A stretch of 64,000 nt of DNA from Pseudomonas nicosulfuronedens (GCF_005877905.1 NZ_SWDV01000013.1:62001-126000), one strand, 5' to 3'. Shown: positions 26,625 through 38,584, numbered from the stretch's first letter. Notes: generated by a model from the letters alone, not told the origin. Numbers and translations are program-made.

Positions 26625-27257
26625 ATGACCGCCAGCACCTTCGCACCGCTGCTTTCCGTCGCCCTGCTGTGGGCGGTGGCGGTGGTCACTCCGGGGCCTA
26701 ACTTCTTCACCACCGCGCGCATTGCTGCCGTGCATTCGCGCCGCCACGGCTTCATCGCTGCACTGGGTGTGGCTTGCGGCACGGTGGTCTGGGGGCTCGC
26801 CGGAGGCTTGGGGATCAAGTCTCTGTTCAGCGCAGCACCCGCGCTGTACCTGGGCTTCAAGCTGGCCGGCGGCGCCTACCTGATCTACCTCGGCATCAAA
26901 CTGCTCAAGCGCAAGGCGCCAGCCGACGGTGGCGAAAGCCTCGCCGAGGTCTCGCGGCAGCGCAGCGCCTTTTCCGCCTTCCGCCTCGGCCTGCTGGGCA
27001 ACCTGACCAACCCCAAGACCGCTCTCTTCGTCGCCACCCTGTTCGCCACCGCCATGCCGGCTGCGCCCTCGGCTGCATTGCTGGGCATGGCCATCGCGCT
27101 GATGGTGACGCTGTCTTTCAGCTGGTACTGCTGCGTGGTCCTGGTCTTCGCCAGCGAGCGCATGGCCGGAGTCTACCGGCGCTTCCGCCGGGCGCTGGAT
27201 CGCTTCGCCGGTTGCTGCTACCTGCTGTTCGGTGCGCGGATGGTGGCGACGCACTGA
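26625..27257 (+). CDS. LysE/RhtB-family amino-acid exporter
   Basis: This 210-residue inner-membrane protein has about six hydrophobic segments and the family motif VVTPGPNFFTTARIA (about residues 18-32). Members export amino acids such as lysine, threonine or homoserine lactone by proton exchange. The ATG at 26625 gives the normal length; the frame is open to 26589 without a ribosome binding site. It follows the VOC gene by 57 bases and may share its transcript. No specific substrate can be inferred. Confidence 0.87.
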   Translation: MTASTFAPLLSVALLWAVAVVTPGPNFFTTARIAAVHSRRHGFIAALGVACGTVVWGLAGGLGIKSLFSAAPALYLGFKLAGGAYLIYLGIKLLKRKAPADGGESLAEVSRQRSAFSAFRLGLLGNLTNPKTALFVATLFATAMPAAPSAALLGMAIALMVTLSFSWYCCVVLVFASERMAGVYRRFRRALDRFAGCCYLLFGARMVATH

Positions 27258-27404
27258 GGCTCGTCCCCGCCAGAAAATTCGAACCTCGCCGCGTAGCGGC
27301 CCGTCCAACTCCCTGAGCGTCGCAGTCAATCGGCACGCACCGCTGGCCCGACTGCGACACCGCCAAGCGGCGAGGGTGCGCTCGCCGGACAGGGAGAATC
27401 CGCG

Positions 27405-27725
27405 ATGGTCACTCACTACAAGGTCAAAGGCCACCTGGCCTGCGGTCATGCCGGCAAGCACCTGGAATCCACCAGCGAGCTGAACCGGGTGAAATGCCGC
27501 AGCTGCCGCAACACCGAGGTCTACAAGGAAGCTCGGCGTCTGGCCCGCAATGCGGCGCGCCGGGCCCAGCGCAAGGCCCGCGCCGAAGCCGTGCACAACG
27601 ACTGGCGCAGCTTCTGGGAGAAACGCCTGGCCGCCATGCCCGGCACCCAGCGCCTGCCGCGTGGGTTCCAGGACCAGGCCTTCGTGGGCGCTGCTGCCGG
27701 CGCTCCCGCAGCGGCTGCCGCTTGA
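27405..27725 (+). CDS. Small basic protein with a zinc-ribbon-like segment
   Basis: This 106-residue protein is not assigned to a known family by me. Residues 9-36 contain H10, C13, H15, H19, C31 and C34 (LACGHAGKHLES...VKCRSCRN), a layout like a small zinc ribbon. A lysine/arginine-rich helix follows and the C-terminus is alanine-rich. This could bind nucleic acid, but that is inference from composition. CAGGGAGAATCCGCG precedes the ATG. It stands between the LysE-type gene and tpx with its own spacer on both sides. Confidence 0.65.
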   Translation: MVTHYKVKGHLACGHAGKHLESTSELNRVKCRSCRNTEVYKEARRLARNAARRAQRKARAEAVHNDWRSFWEKRLAAMPGTQRLPRGFQDQAFVGAAAGAPAAAAA

Positions 27726-27869
27726 GCCGGGCCTGAGGGGAGGGTTGGCAGGATGCATGTCCGAGCAATCCGCTCGGGCAAGTCGTGCTAGCATCTGCTC
27801 CGGCCCCGAATCCTCCTGCGGCACTGGCAACCCGCCAGCGCCGCCATCCCTCACAGAAGGACCCAAGCA

Positions 27870-28370
27870 ATGGCTCAAGTCACCCTCAAGGGCAACCCGG
27901 TTTCCGTCGATGGCAAGCTGCCGCAGAAAGGCGAGCAGGCTCCGGCCCTGTCGCTGGTCGCCGGCAACCTGTCCGACGTCACCCTGGAAACCTACGCTGG
28001 CAAGCGCAAGGTGCTGAACATCTTCCCCAGCGTCGACACCCCGACCTGCGCCACCTCCGTGCGCAAGTTCAACGCTGAGGCGAGCAAGCTGGCCAACACC
28101 GTGGTGCTCTGCATCTCCGCTGACCTGCCGTTCGCCCAGGCGCGCTTCTGCGGCGCCGAAGGCCTGGAGAACGTGGTGAACCTGTCGACCCTGCGTGGCC
28201 GCGAGTTCCTCGCCAACTACGGCGTCGCCATCGCCGACGGCCCGCTGGCCGGCCTGGCCGCTCGTGCTGTCGTGGTGCTGGACGAGCAGAACAAGGTGCT
28301 GCACAGCGAGCTGGTCGGTGAAATCGCCGACGAGCCGAACTACGCTGCCGCCATCGCCGCCCTGGCCTGA
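27870..28370 (+). CDS. tpx: Thiol peroxidase Tpx
   Basis: This 166-residue atypical 2-Cys peroxiredoxin reduces H2O2 and alkyl hydroperoxides with electrons from thioredoxin. The peroxidatic cysteine is C60 in [14 protein letters not shown], and the resolving cysteine is C94 in ARFCGAEGL, equal to C61 and C95 of E. coli Tpx. AGAAGGA precedes the ATG. Length and sequence are standard. It stands alone; an imperfect hairpin (GGCCGACCC/GGGTCGGTC near 28399-28421) follows but has no T-run. Confidence 0.96.
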   Translation: MAQVTLKGNPVSVDGKLPQKGEQAPALSLVAGNLSDVTLETYAGKRKVLNIFPSVDTPTCATSVRKFNAEASKLANTVVLCISADLPFAQARFCGAEGLENVVNLSTLRGREFLANYGVAIADGPLAGLAARAVVVLDEQNKVLHSELVGEIADEPNYAAAIAALA

Positions 28371-28602
28371 TGACGCTGCTGCTTTCGTGAGAAAGCCGGG
28401 CCGACCCGCCAGGGTCGGTCCGTCAGGCCGGGAACCCTTCCGGCCAATCCGGGTCGCAATGCTCCGGAATTTCGTAAGCCACGGTTAATCAAAGGTAAAT
28501 AGCGGGTAAAGAGACTTTGCCTGTGGCCTGGCTGTGCTTATCGTTCAGCCTCGCTATTCTCACTTCTTTGCGCCAAGCCCCCTTTTCAAAAGACAGAGCC
28601 CC

Positions 28603-29901
28603 ATGACTGCAAGCAACGGATCGCCCTCGAAACTTCGCACCCTGCGCCCCTGGCTCATCACTGCGCTGCTGTTCGCCGCCGTGGTGGGGCTGATCATGTG
28701 GCTGCATTCGACGTCTTCGGGAGCGCCGGCAGCCCAGGGTGGGCGTGGCGGGCGTCCGGGGCCGGGACAGATGGCCGCGGGGCAGGGCGGTACGGCGGTG
28801 ACCGTCAGCGTCGCGCCGGTGACCAAGGGTGACCTGCCGGTGCATTACCACGCACTGGGTACGGTCACGGCCTACAACACCGTCAACGTTCGTGCGCGGG
28901 TCAGCGGCCAACTGGTCAAGGTGCCGTTCCAGGAGGGCCAGGAAGTGAAGGCCGGCGACGTGCTCGCGGTGATCGACTCGCGTCCGTTCCAGGCGGCGCT
29001 GGACCAGGCCCAGGGCACCTTGCTGCAGAACCAGGCGCAACTGAAGAACGCGCAGATCGACCTCGCCCGCTACAAGGGCCTGTACGCCGAGGACTCCATC
29101 GCCAAGCAGACCCTGGACACCCAGGAGGCCCAGGTCCGCCAGTACGAGGGCACCCTGAAGACCAACCAGGGACAGGTCGCCGACGCCAAGCTCAACCTCG
29201 AGTTCACCCAGGTGCGCGCGCCCATCTCCGGCCGCGTCGGCCTGCGCCAGGTGGACGTGGGCAACCTGGTCACCTCCGGCGACACCACGCCGCTGGTGGT
29301 CATCACCCAGGTCAAGCCGATCTCCGTGGTGTTCAGCCTGCCACAGCAGCAACTGGGCACCATCGCCCGCGAGCTGTACAGCAACAAACCGGTGCCGGTC
29401 GAGGCGCTGGACCGCAACCAGAACCAGACCCTGGCCACTGGCGTGCTGAAGACCCTGGACAACCAGATCGACACCACCACCGGCACCGTCAAGCTCAAGG
29501 CCGGTTTCGAGAACGCCGACCACAAGCTGTTCCCCAACCAGTTCGTCAACGTGCGCCTGCTCGCCGAGACCCTGCCGGGCGTGCTGACCATCCCGGCCAA
29601 CGCAGTGCAGCGCGGCAACGACGGTACCTACGTCTACCTGGTCGGCGAGGAGAACAAGGCCAAGCGCCAGCTGGTTACCCTGGGCACCAGTGAGAGCGAG
29701 CGCGTGGTGGTCACCGAGGGCCTGAAGGAGGGCGACCGCGTCGTCGTCGAAGGCACCGATCGCCTGCGCGACGGCACTCGCATGACCATCGCCAGCTCCG
29801 ACGAGAAGGCCCGCGCGGCCGCGACGGAAGAGGGCGACAAGTCCACCGCCAAGCCGTTCGGCTCGGACACTGCGGTCCAGGACAGCGGTAAGAGCGAATG
29901 A
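28603..29901 (+). CDS. muxA: RND efflux periplasmic adaptor MuxA
   Basis: This 432-residue membrane-fusion protein has one N-terminal membrane anchor (about residues 17-36) and no lipobox, followed by the barrel-sandwich, alpha-hairpin and beta-barrel domains of MdtA-type adaptors. It links the inner-membrane pumps MuxB/MuxC to the outer-membrane channel. The ATG at 28603 was chosen because the hydrophobic anchor then lies at the normal position. The stop overlaps the muxB start as ATGA. The C-terminal tail is acidic and poorly conserved. Two consecutive RND genes identify it as MuxA/MdtA rather than a single-pump adaptor. Confidence 0.92.
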   Translation: MTASNGSPSKLRTLRPWLITALLFAAVVGLIMWLHSTSSGAPAAQGGRGGRPGPGQMAAGQGGTAVTVSVAPVTKGDLPVHYHALGTVTAYNTVNVRARVSGQLVKVPFQEGQEVKAGDVLAVIDSRPFQAALDQAQGTLLQNQAQLKNAQIDLARYKGLYAEDSIAKQTLDTQEAQVRQYEGTLKTNQGQVADAKLNLEFTQVRAPISGRVGLRQVDVGNLVTSGDTTPLVVITQVKPISVVFSLPQQQLGTIARELYSNKPVPVEALDRNQNQTLATGVLKTLDNQIDTTTGTVKLKAGFENADHKLFPNQFVNVRLLAETLPGVLTIPANAVQRGNDGTYVYLVGEENKAKRQLVTLGTSESERVVVTEGLKEGDRVVVEGTDRLRDGTRMTIASSDEKARAAATEEGDKSTAKPFGSDTAVQDSGKSE

Positions 29902-32900
29902 ACCCGTCCCGCCTGTTCATCCTGCGGCCGGTCGCCACCACGCTCCTGATGGTGGCAATCCTGCTGTCGGGGATCATCGCCTACCGCTTCCTGCCGATCT
30001 CGGCCCTGCCGGAAGTGGACTACCCGACCATCCAGGTGGTGACCCTGTACCCCGGCGCCAGCCCGGACATCATGACCTCCTCGGTGACCGCGCCGCTGGA
30101 GAACCAGCTGGGACAGATCCCGGGCCTGAACGAGATGTCCTCCACCAGCTCCGGCGGCGCTTCGGTGATCACCTTGCAGTTCAGCCTGCAGATCAACCTC
30201 GACGTGGCCGAGCAGGAAGTCCAGGCGGCGATAAACACCGCGCAGAGCCTGTTGCCCAAGGACCTGCCGAACCAGCCGGTGTACAGCAAGGTGAACCCGG
30301 CGGATGCGCCGATCCTGACGCTGGCGGTGATGTCCCCGGACATGCCGCTGCCGCAGATCCAGGACCTGGTGGACACGCGCCTTGCGCAGAAAATCTCGCA
30401 GATCTCCGGCGTCGGCCTGGTCAGCATCAGCGGCGGCCAGCGCCCGGCCGTGCGAATCCGCGCCAACCCCGGCGCGCTGGCGGCTGCCGGCCTGAGCCTG
30501 GAAGACCTGCAGACCACCGTCACCAACAATAACCTCAATGGCCCCAAGGGCAGTTTTGACGGCCCGACCCGTTCCTCGACCCTGGACGCCAACGACCAGC
30601 TCAAGTCCGCCGACGCCTACCGCGACCTGATCATTGCCTACAAGAACGGCTCGCCGCTGCGCGTACGTGACGTGGCGAGCGTGGAAGACGACGCCGAGAA
30701 CGTACGCCTGGCCGCCTGGGCCAACACCTCGCCGGCGGTGGTGCTGAACATCCAGCGCCAGCCGGGCGCCAACGTCATCGAGGTGGTCGACAGCATCAAG
30801 AAGATGCTCCCGCAGTTGCAGGCGACCCTGCCCGGCAGCCTGGAAGTGACGGTGCTCACCGACCGCACCACGACCATCCGCGCCTCGGTGGCGGATGTGC
30901 AGTTCGAACTGTTCCTCGCCGTCTGCCTGGTGGTGATGGTCACCTTCCTGTTCCTGCGCAATATCTCCGCCACGCTGATCCCCAGCTTCGCCGTGCCGCT
31001 GTCGCTGATCGGCACCTTCGGCGTGATGTACCTTTCCGGCTTTTCGATCAACAACCTGACACTGATGGCGCTGACCATCGCCACCGGTTTCGTGGTCGAC
31101 GACGCCATCGTCATGGTGGAGAACATCGCGCGCTACCTGGAAAAGGGCGACCCGCCGCTGGAAGCTGCGCTCAAGGGCTCCAAGCAGATCGGCTTCACCA
31201 TCATCTCGCTGACGTTCTCGCTGATCGCCGTGCTGATCCCGCTGCTGTTCATGGGCGACGTGGCCGGGCGGCTGTTCCGCGAATTCGCCATCACCCTGGC
31301 GGTGGCGATTCTCATATCGGGCTTCGTTTCCCTGACCCTGACGCCGATGCTCAGCGCCAAGCTGTTGCGTCACATCGAGCCGGAGAAGGAAGGGCGCTTC
31401 GCCCGGGCCGCCGGGCGCTTCATCGACAACATGATCGAGCGCTACGCCGCCGCCCTGCGCGTGGTGCTGCGCCATCAGCCGCTGACCCTGCTGGTCGCCA
31501 TCGGCACCGTGGTGCTCACCGCGCTGCTCTACCTCTTCATGCCCAAGGGCTTCTTCCCGGTGCAGGACACCGGGGTGATCCAGGGCATCGCCGAGGCGCC
31601 GCAGTCGATCTCCTTCCAGGCCATGGCCAATCGGCAGCAGGACCTGGCGAAGATCGTGCTGAAGGACCCGGCGGTAGAGAGCCTGTCCTCGTTCATTGGC
31701 GTCGATGGCACCAACGCCACGCTCAACACCGGCCGCCTGCTGATCAACCTCAAGCCCCACGCGGACCGCGACGTGACCGCCAGCGAGGTGATCCACCGCC
31801 TGCAGCCGGAGCTGGACCAGATCGCCGGCATCAAGTTGTACATGCAGCCGGTGCAGGACCTGACTATCGAGGACCGCATTGCCCGCACGCAGTACCAGTT
31901 CACCCTGCAGGACGCCGACCCGGATGTCCTTGCCGACTGGGTACCGCGCCTGGTGGACCGCCTGCAGCAGTTGCCGGAGCTGGCCGACGTGGCCACCGAC
32001 TGGCAGGACAAAGGCCTGCAGGCCTACATCAACATCGACCGTGACACCGCTTCGCGCCTGGGCGTGAGCCTGTCGAGCATCGACAGCGTGCTCTACAACG
32101 CCTTCGGCCAGCGGCTGATCTCCACCATCTTCACCCAGGCCACGCAATACCGCGTGGTGCTGGAGGTGGCGCCGGAATTCCAGATCGGCCCGCAGTCGCT
32201 GGAGAACCTCTACGTGCCGTCCAGCGACGGCACCCAGGTGCGCCTGTCGAGCCTGGCCCGTGTGGAGGAGCGCCACACGCTGCTGGCGGTCAACCACATC
32301 GCCCAGTTCCCGGCCGCGACCATCTCCTTCAACCTGGCCAAGGGCGTCGCCCTCGGCGAGGCGGTGCAGGCGATCCGCGATGTCGAGGCACAGATGGAAA
32401 TGCCCGTCAGCCTGCAGGGCAGCTTCCGGGGTGCGGCGCAGGCGTTCGAGGCCTCGTTGTCCAACACCCTGCTGCTGGTGCTGGCTTCCATCGTCACCAT
32501 GTACATCGTGCTGGGCATCCTCTACGAGAGCTTCATCCACCCGGTGACCATCCTTTCCACGCTGCCTTCGGCAGGCGTGGGCGCGCTGCTGGCGTTGATG
32601 CTCTCGGGGCAGGACATCGGCATCGTGGCGATCATCGGCATCATCCTGCTGATCGGCATCGTGAAGAAAAACGCGATCATGATGATCGACTTCGCGCTGG
32701 ACGCCGAACGCAACGAGGGCAAGCCGCCCCATGAGGCGATCTACCAGGCCTGCCTGCTGCGCTTCCGGCCGATCCTGATGACCACCATGGCCGCGCTGCT
32801 GGGCGCCTTGCCGCTGATGCTCGCCGGCGGTGCCGGTGCCGAGCTGCGCCAGCCGCTGGGCGTCACCATGGTCGGTGGCCTGCTGGTCAGCCAGTTGCTC

Positions 32901-33020
32901 ACCCTGTTCACCACGCCGGTGATCTACCTGTACTTCGATCGCCTCGCCACGCGCTGGGCCAACTGGCGGCAGCGCCATGGCCTGGACGTGAACAGCATCG
33001 ATCCGGCGGAGCGCGGCTGA
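29898..33020 (+). CDS. muxB: RND efflux transporter MuxB
   Basis: MuxB is a 1040-residue RND pump of the MdtB type. It has the twelve-helix, two-loop RND organisation, with the TM4 proton-relay pair in [21 protein letters not shown]. In P. aeruginosa and E. coli, the two different RND subunits of this system form a heteromultimer. P. aeruginosa MuxABC-OpmB exports novobiocin, aztreonam, macrolides and other drugs. The start overlaps the muxA stop (ATGA) and the stop overlaps the muxC start (TGATG). The large antisense frame on the other strand is a codon-bias shadow. Confidence 0.94.
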   Translation: MNPSRLFILRPVATTLLMVAILLSGIIAYRFLPISALPEVDYPTIQVVTLYPGASPDIMTSSVTAPLENQLGQIPGLNEMSSTSSGGASVITLQFSLQINLDVAEQEVQAAINTAQSLLPKDLPNQPVYSKVNPADAPILTLAVMSPDMPLPQIQDLVDTRLAQKISQISGVGLVSISGGQRPAVRIRANPGALAAAGLSLEDLQTTVTNNNLNGPKGSFDGPTRSSTLDANDQLKSADAYRDLIIAYKNGSPLRVRDVASVEDDAENVRLAAWANTSPAVVLNIQRQPGANVIEVVDSIKKMLPQLQATLPGSLEVTVLTDRTTTIRASVADVQFELFLAVCLVVMVTFLFLRNISATLIPSFAVPLSLIGTFGVMYLSGFSINNLTLMALTIATGFVVDDAIVMVENIARYLEKGDPPLEAALKGSKQIGFTIISLTFSLIAVLIPLLFMGDVAGRLFREFAITLAVAILISGFVSLTLTPMLSAKLLRHIEPEKEGRFARAAGRFIDNMIERYAAALRVVLRHQPLTLLVAIGTVVLTALLYLFMPKGFFPVQDTGVIQGIAEAPQSISFQAMANRQQDLAKIVLKDPAVESLSSFIGVDGTNATLNTGRLLINLKPHADRDVTASEVIHRLQPELDQIAGIKLYMQPVQDLTIEDRIARTQYQFTLQDADPDVLADWVPRLVDRLQQLPELADVATDWQDKGLQAYINIDRDTASRLGVSLSSIDSVLYNAFGQRLISTIFTQATQYRVVLEVAPEFQIGPQSLENLYVPSSDGTQVRLSSLARVEERHTLLAVNHIAQFPAATISFNLAKGVALGEAVQAIRDVEAQMEMPVSLQGSFRGAAQAFEASLSNTLLLVLASIVTMYIVLGILYESFIHPVTILSTLPSAGVGALLALMLSGQDIGIVAIIGIILLIGIVKKNAIMMIDFALDAERNEGKPPHEAIYQACLLRFRPILMTTMAALLGALPLMLAGGAGAELRQPLGVTMVGGLLVSQLLTLFTTPVIYLYFDRLATRWANWRQRHGLDVNSIDPAERG

Positions 33021-36000
33021 TGGGCGGCCTGTCGCGCCTGTTCATCCTGCGCCCGGTCGCCACCTGCCTGCTGACCCTGGCGCTGATGCTGGCCGGCGCG
33101 CTGTCGTTCAGCCTGCTGCCGGTGGCGCCGCTGCCCAACGTCGACTTCCCGACCATCCTGGTGCAGGCGGCGCTGCCTGGCGCCAGCCCGGAGACCATGG
33201 CCTCCACGGTGGCGACACCGTTGGAGCGCTCGCTGGGGCGCATCGCCGGGGTCACCGACATGACCTCCAGCAGTTCCCTGGGTAACACCACCATCATCAT
33301 CCAGTTCGACCTGTCCAAGGACATCGACGGCGCCGCGCGCGAGGTGCAGTCGGCGATCAACGCGGCCATGAGCCTGCTGCCCTCGGGCATGCCGAACAAC
33401 CCGACGTACCGCAAGGCGAACCCGTCGGACATGCCGATCATGATCCTCACCCTGACCTCGGATACCTACACCCGTGGCGAGATGTACGATCTGGCCTCGA
33501 CCATCGTTTCGCCCAAGCTCGCACAGGTGAAGGGGGTGGGGCAGGTGAGCATCGGTGGCTCGTCGCTGCCGGCAGTGCGCGTCGACGTGAACCCGGACCA
33601 GCTCAGCCACTACGGCATCTCCCTGGACACGGTGCGCACCGCGATCAACAACACCAACGCGGACGGGCCCAAGGGCGCGCTAGAGTTTGGTGAGCGTCAC
33701 TGGCAGGTGGACTCCAACGACCAGCTGCGCAAGGCCAGCGAGTACGCGTCGCTGATCGTCCACTACAACGCCGAGACCGGCGCGGCAGTGCGCCTGAAGG
33801 ATGTCGCCACGGTCACCGACTCGGTGGAAGACGTGCGCAACGCCGGTTTCTCCGACGACCTGCCGGCGGTTCTGCTGATCATCACCCGCCAGCCCGGCGC
33901 CAACATCATCGAAGCCACCGACGCCATCCACGAGCAGTTGCCGGTCATCCAGGACGTACTCGGTCCGCAGGTGAAGCTGTCGGTGATGGACGACCGCAGC
34001 CCGTCGATCCGTTCCTCGCTGGAAGAAGCCGAGCTGACCCTGATCATCTCCGTGGTGCTGGTGATCCTGGTGGTCTACCTGTTCCTGCGCAATGGCCGCG
34101 CCACGCTGATCCCCAGCCTGGCGGTGCCGGTGTCGCTGGTGGGCACCTTCGCGGTCATGTACCTGTGCGGCTTCTCGCTGAACAACCTGTCGTTGATGGC
34201 GCTGATCATCGCCACCGGCTTCGTGGTGGACGATGCCATCGTCGTGGTGGAGAACATCGCGAGGCGCATCGAAGAGGGCGACCCGCCGATCCAGGCAGCC
34301 ATTCGCGGGGCCAGAGAGGTGAGTTTCACCGTTCTGTCGATGACCCTGTCGCTGGTGGCGGTGTTCATCCCGCTGCTGCTCATGGGCGGCATCACCGGGC
34401 GGTTGTTCCGCGAGTTCTCGGTCACCCTGGCAGCGGCCATCCTGGTGTCGCTGGTGGTCTCCCTGACGCTGACGCCGATGCTTTGCGCGCGCCTGCTCAA
34501 GCCTGTCGAGCGCGGGCCGAAGAAGGCCTCGGTGGAGCGCCAGAGCAACCGCTATTTCGTCGCCTTCATGCAGCGCTATCGCGCCAGCCTGAGCTGGGCG
34601 CTGGAGCACTCGCGGCTGATGGTGGTCATCATGCTCGGCTGCATCGCGCTGAACCTGTACCTGTTCGTGGTGGTGCCCAAGGGCTTCCTGCCGCAGCAGG
34701 ACTCCGGGCGCCTGCGCGGCTTCGCGGTGGCCGACCAGAGCATCTCGTTCCAGGCGCTGGACAAGAAGATGGCGCAGTTCCGCAAGATCCTCTCCGAAGA
34801 CCCCGGCGTGGAGAACGTGGTGGGCTTCGTCGGCGGTGGCAAGTGGCAGTCGAGCAACACCGGCTCCTTCTTCGTCACCCTCAAGGACATCACCGAGCGC
34901 GACTCCGCCGAGACCATCGTCAACCGCCTGCGCAAGCAGCTGGCGCAGGTCCCCGGTGCCAACCTGTTCCTGGTGGCCGGCCAGGACGTGCGCATCGGCG
35001 GCCGCCAGGGCAACGCACAGTACGACTTCACCCTGCGCAGCGATGACCTCACCCTGCTGCGCGAGTGGGCGCCCAAGGTCGAGGCGGCGATGAACAAGGT
35101 GCCGCAGATCGTCGACGTCAACAGCGACGCCCAGGACAAGGGCGTGCAGAGCCGCCTGGTGATCGACCGCGACCGCGCGGCGAGCCTGGGCGTGAACGTC
35201 GCTGAGGTGGACGCGGTGCTGAACAACTCCTACGGCCAGCGGCAGGTCTCGACCATCTTCAACCCGCTGAACCAGTACCACGTGGTGATGGAAGTCGCCC
35301 AGCCGTACCAGGAAACCCCCGAGGAACTGCGCCAGGTCTACGTGATCAACAGCGACGGCGAGCGCATTCCGCTCTCGGCCTTTACCCACATCGAGCCGAG
35401 CCGTGCGCCGCTGGAGGTCAATCACCAGGGCCAGTTCGCCGCCACCACGTTCTCCTTCAATCTGGCCCAGGGCGCGCAGATCGGTCCGGCCCGCGATGCG
35501 ATCCTGGCGGCGGTGGAACCCATCCATCTGCCGATGGAAATCCAGGCCACCTTCGAAGGCAACGCCGGGGCGGTGCAGGACACGCAGAACGACATGCCCT
35601 GGCTGATCCTGCTGGCGCTGATCTCGGTCTACATCGTCCTGGGCATCCTCTACGAGAGCTACGTGCACCCGCTGACCATTCTCTCCACGCTGCCCTCGGC
35701 GGGCGTCGGCGCGCTGCTTACGCTGATGCTGTTCCGCACCGAGCTGTCGCTGATCGCGCTGATCGGGGTGATCCTGCTGATCGGCATCGTGAAGAAGAAC
35801 GCGATCATGATGATCGACTTCGCCCTGGACGCCGAACGCACCCTTGGCCTGTCGCCGCGCGACGCGATCCTCGAAGCGGCGATGAAGCGTTTCCGGCCGA
35901 TCATGATGACCACCCTGGCCGCCATTCTTGGCGCCTTGCCGCTGATCTTCGGCATCGGTGGCGACGCCGCGCTGCGCCGCCCACTGGGCATGACCATTGT

Positions 36001-36136
36001 CGGCGGCCTGATCGGCAGCCAGTTGCTGACCCTGTACACCACCCCCGTCGTCTACCTCTACCTCGACCGCCTGCGCCATTGGGTCAACAAGAAGCGCGGC
36101 GTGCGCACCGACGGCGCCCTGGAGACACCCGTATGA
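33020..36136 (+). CDS. muxC: RND efflux transporter MuxC
   Basis: MuxC is the second RND subunit, 1038 residues, of the MdtC type. TM4 carries the aspartate pair in [21 protein letters not shown]. The N-terminus [24 protein letters not shown] is near that of MuxB, showing that the two arose by duplication. In E. coli the MdtBC heterotrimer uses both, with the C subunit mainly binding drug; the same division is inferred here. Translational overlap with muxB (TGATG) and opmB (ATGA) keeps the subunits in fixed ratio. Confidence 0.94.
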   Translation: MGGLSRLFILRPVATCLLTLALMLAGALSFSLLPVAPLPNVDFPTILVQAALPGASPETMASTVATPLERSLGRIAGVTDMTSSSSLGNTTIIIQFDLSKDIDGAAREVQSAINAAMSLLPSGMPNNPTYRKANPSDMPIMILTLTSDTYTRGEMYDLASTIVSPKLAQVKGVGQVSIGGSSLPAVRVDVNPDQLSHYGISLDTVRTAINNTNADGPKGALEFGERHWQVDSNDQLRKASEYASLIVHYNAETGAAVRLKDVATVTDSVEDVRNAGFSDDLPAVLLIITRQPGANIIEATDAIHEQLPVIQDVLGPQVKLSVMDDRSPSIRSSLEEAELTLIISVVLVILVVYLFLRNGRATLIPSLAVPVSLVGTFAVMYLCGFSLNNLSLMALIIATGFVVDDAIVVVENIARRIEEGDPPIQAAIRGAREVSFTVLSMTLSLVAVFIPLLLMGGITGRLFREFSVTLAAAILVSLVVSLTLTPMLCARLLKPVERGPKKASVERQSNRYFVAFMQRYRASLSWALEHSRLMVVIMLGCIALNLYLFVVVPKGFLPQQDSGRLRGFAVADQSISFQALDKKMAQFRKILSEDPGVENVVGFVGGGKWQSSNTGSFFVTLKDITERDSAETIVNRLRKQLAQVPGANLFLVAGQDVRIGGRQGNAQYDFTLRSDDLTLLREWAPKVEAAMNKVPQIVDVNSDAQDKGVQSRLVIDRDRAASLGVNVAEVDAVLNNSYGQRQVSTIFNPLNQYHVVMEVAQPYQETPEELRQVYVINSDGERIPLSAFTHIEPSRAPLEVNHQGQFAATTFSFNLAQGAQIGPARDAILAAVEPIHLPMEIQATFEGNAGAVQDTQNDMPWLILLALISVYIVLGILYESYVHPLTILSTLPSAGVGALLTLMLFRTELSLIALIGVILLIGIVKKNAIMMIDFALDAERTLGLSPRDAILEAAMKRFRPIMMTTLAAILGALPLIFGIGGDAALRRPLGMTIVGGLIGSQLLTLYTTPVVYLYLDRLRHWVNKKRGVRTDGALETPV

Positions 36137-37608
36137 TCCGTTCCCGTTCACTTCTTCCCCTGGCGCTGACCGTGGCCCTGGCTGGTTGCGCCATCGGCCC
36201 GGATTACCAGCGCCCCGAGCTGACGGTGCCCGCCAGCTTCAAGGAGGGCGAGGGCTGGCAGTTGGCGAAGCCGCAGGACGGCTTCAACCACGGTGCCTGG
36301 TGGGAACTGTATGGCGACACCAAGCTGAACGACCTGCAGACCCGCCTGGTTGCCGCCAACCAGACCCTGGCACAGTCGGTCGCGTCCTATCGCCAGGCCC
36401 AGGCGCTGGCCAAGGGCGCGCGCTCCTCGTTCTTCCCCACCATCAGCGCCGACGTCGGCAAGACCCGCTCCGGGCAAGGTACCGGCAGTGGCGGCAGCGT
36501 GCGCCTGCCTGACGGCTCCACCGTCAGCAGCGGGGGTGGCAGCAGTTCGATCAGCAACAGCTATTCGGCGAGCCTTGGCGTGAGCTGGGAGCTGGACCTG
36601 TGGGGCAAGCTGCGTCGACAGCTGGAGGCCGACACCGCCAGCATGGACGCCAGCGCTGCGGACCTCGCCGCCTCGCGCCTGTCGCTGCAGTCGGAACTGA
36701 CCCAGGACTACCTGCAACTGCGCGTGATGGACCAGCAGATCAAACTGCTCAACGACACGGTCACGGCGTACCAGCGTTCGCTCAAGCTCACCGAGAACCA
36801 GTACAACGCGGGCATCGTCACCAAGGCCGACGTCGCCCAGGCACGGACCCAGCTGAAAAGCACCGAGGCCCAGGCCATCGACCTGAAGTACCAGCGTGCG
36901 CAGCTTGAGCACGCCATCGCGGTGCTGGTCGGCCTGCCGCCGGCGCAGTTCTCCCTGGCCGCCGTAGAGGGCGTGCCGAGCCTGCCGAATGTGCCGGCGC
37001 TGCTGCCATCCGAACTGCTGCAACGTCGCCCTGACGTGGCTTCCGCCGAGCGCCAGGTGATTTCCGCCAACGCCAAGATCGGTGTAGCCAAGGCCGCCTG
37101 GTTCCCCGACCTGACCCTTACAGCCGCTGGCGGCTACCGAAGCGGCAGCTTCCAGAACTGGATCGAGACGCCCAACCGCTACTGGTCCATCGGCCCGCAG
37201 TTCGCCATGACGCTGTTCGACGGCGGGCTGATCGCCTCCCAGGTGGAGCAGGCCGAGGCGAGCTACGACCAGACCGTGGCCAGCTACCGGCAGACCGTGC
37301 TGGACAGCTTCCGCGAGGTCGAGGACTACATGGTCCAGCTCAAGGTGCTGGAAGAGGAGAGCGGTGTGCAGCAGGAAGCGCTGGATTCCGCGCGCGAGGC
37401 GCTGCGCCTGACCACCAACCAGTACAAGGCCGGCACCATCGACTACAGCGACGTGGTCACCACCCAGACAACCGCACTATCCAACGAGCGCACATTGCTG
37501 ACCCTCACCGGCAGTCGTTTGACTGCCAGCGTGCAGCTGATCGCCGCGCTGGGCGGCGGCTGGGATGCGGCGAAGATCGCCGAGGAAGGGCAGGCGACGC
37601 GGGACTGA
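36133..37608 (+). CDS. opmB: Outer-membrane efflux channel OpmB
   Basis: OpmB is a 491-residue lipoprotein of the TolC/OprM family (NodT branch), with signal peptide and lipobox LAGC (cysteine 19). The two outer membrane efflux repeats are visible, each ending in segments such as [33 protein letters not shown] glycine/serine-rich insert lies near residues 115-140. The start overlaps the muxC stop as ATGA. As the fourth gene it makes the operon a self-contained tripartite pump, unlike E. coli mdtABC, which borrows TolC. Confidence 0.92.
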   Translation: MIRSRSLLPLALTVALAGCAIGPDYQRPELTVPASFKEGEGWQLAKPQDGFNHGAWWELYGDTKLNDLQTRLVAANQTLAQSVASYRQAQALAKGARSSFFPTISADVGKTRSGQGTGSGGSVRLPDGSTVSSGGGSSSISNSYSASLGVSWELDLWGKLRRQLEADTASMDASAADLAASRLSLQSELTQDYLQLRVMDQQIKLLNDTVTAYQRSLKLTENQYNAGIVTKADVAQARTQLKSTEAQAIDLKYQRAQLEHAIAVLVGLPPAQFSLAAVEGVPSLPNVPALLPSELLQRRPDVASAERQVISANAKIGVAKAAWFPDLTLTAAGGYRSGSFQNWIETPNRYWSIGPQFAMTLFDGGLIASQVEQAEASYDQTVASYRQTVLDSFREVEDYMVQLKVLEEESGVQQEALDSAREALRLTTNQYKAGTIDYSDVVTTQTTALSNERTLLTLTGSRLTASVQLIAALGGGWDAAKIAEEGQATRD

Positions 37609-37615
37609 GCCCGCG

Positions 37616-37909
37616 TCAGTCCTCGCGCAGGGCGCTGAGGGGGATCCGGAAGCGGCTCTCGCCGTCCAGCGAGCGGACGCCTCGCGGCAATTCGGTGCTG
37701 ACCAGCACGGTGCCGTCCAGTCGCTCGAGCACTTCGCAAGCGATGTGCCCGATGGCGGGCAGGCGGTCGTCCAGGCTGGCGGTACGCAGCAGTGCGCGCG
37801 GCTTGAGGAAGCGCCAATCGCGCCCGCCAGCGTCGATCAGGCGGCACTCGGCCCAGCCCGCGAAGCACTCATCGGTGTAACGCACAATCTCGACCAGCAG
37901 GCTGGGCAT
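37616..37909 (-). CDS. Conserved hypothetical protein of 97 residues
   Basis: I do not recognise a named domain. The protein is soluble, with a beta-rich look: LLVEIVRYTDECFAGWAECRLIDAGGRDWRF... and later GTVLVSTELPRGVRSLDGESRFRIP. Start at 37909 is chosen because the product then begins with MPSLLVEIVRYT; the upstream open frame overlaps the C40 peptidase gene and is a shadow. It is convergent with opmB (8-base gap) and 31 bases after the C40 peptidase gene on the same strand. Small proteins of this sort occur in many pseudomonads, but no role can be given. Confidence 0.65.
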   Translation of the reverse strand: MPSLLVEIVRYTDECFAGWAECRLIDAGGRDWRFLKPRALLRTASLDDRLPAIGHIACEVLERLDGTVLVSTELPRGVRSLDGESRFRIPLSALRED

Positions 37910-37940
37910 CGTCAGGGGGCGTCCGGTGGTGGAAGGGGAG

Positions 37941-38534
37941 TCAGCCGTTGAAGCGGCGTGCGGTGGTGAAACTGCGTTCCCAGTAGCGGTCGTCCAGGGA
38001 GTCCTGGCGAATTCGGCCACCGGTGCTGGGCGCGTGGATGAACTGGTTGTTGCCGATATACAGGCCGACATGGCTGACGTTGCCGCGCCCGTTGCGATTG
38101 AAGAACACGGCGTCGCCGGGTTTGAGTTCGGTGCGACCGACACGCTTGCTGCCGCTTTCGATCATCTCACCGGTGGTGCGCGGCAGCTTCATGCCGGCCT
38201 CGGTGCGGAACAGGTAGACCAACAGCCCGCTGCAATCGAAGCCGTTGGCCACGCTGGTGCCGCCATGGCGGTAGGGCACTCCGATCAGCTGGCGGGCACG
38301 AGCCACCACACGTGTGTTGGTGGTCGGCTGGGCCGGGTGCACGCCCGACTGCTGTGGGCGCTTCAGGTCGCGATGCGGCCGCACGTTGTTGCGATTGACG
38401 ACTTTCCCATGGCTGGCACGGGACAGGCTCGACGTCGCCTTGTGCGGCGTTGCGCGCTTTGCTTCGCGGGCTTCGGCGAGGGGAACGGTCAGGGCGAGCA
38501 GCAGGATCGTGCTCATCAAGGTGAGGAAGCGCAT
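37941..38534 (-). CDS. NlpC/P60 (C40) cell-wall peptidase, exported
   Basis: This 197-residue protein has a signal peptide (about 1-22), a basic linker, and a C-terminal NlpC/P60 domain. The catalytic triad candidates are C101 (NGFDCSGLLVYLF), H155 (NVSHVGLYIG) and H167 (FIHAPS). Such enzymes cut gamma-D-glutamyl-diaminopimelate bonds in peptidoglycan stems. No lipobox is present, so a soluble periplasmic enzyme is expected. A related enzyme is encoded 138 bases upstream, and both genes carry a common 16-base element 33-35 bases before their start codons. Confidence 0.88.
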   Translation of the reverse strand: MRFLTLMSTILLLALTVPLAEAREAKRATPHKATSSLSRASHGKVVNRNNVRPHRDLKRPQQSGVHPAQPTTNTRVVARARQLIGVPYRHGGTSVANGFDCSGLLVYLFRTEAGMKLPRTTGEMIESGSKRVGRTELKPGDAVFFNRNGRGNVSHVGLYIGNNQFIHAPSTGGRIRQDSLDDRYWERSFTTARRFNG

Positions 38535-38568
38535 CTTGGGTACATCGTGTGACTAGGTAGTGGAACGG

Positions 38569-38584
38569 GGCGCTATCTTAGAAA
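38569..38584 (-). promoter_or_regulatory. Shared upstream element of the two C40 peptidase genes (copy 1)
   Basis: On the plus strand GGCGCTATCTTAGAAA; the element at 39368-39383 matches it at 14 of 16 positions and lies at an equal distance from its gene. On the coding strand it contains TAAGAT, a possible -10 box. It is either a common promoter or a remnant of gene duplication. Confidence 0.45.

Noticed and set aside
28399..28421. Rho-independent terminator after tpx
   Set aside because: The stem GGCCGACCC/GGGTCGGTC lacks a following T-run, so I did not list it as a terminator.
29634..32978. 1114-codon antisense frame opposite muxB
   Set aside because: It is the reverse-strand shadow of a high-GC RND gene. 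Its composition (His, Gln, Arg, Asp, Gly rich, no domains) is typical of such artefacts, as are the long antisense frames at 16555-19200, 23101-25536, 33680-36151 and 2713-4911.
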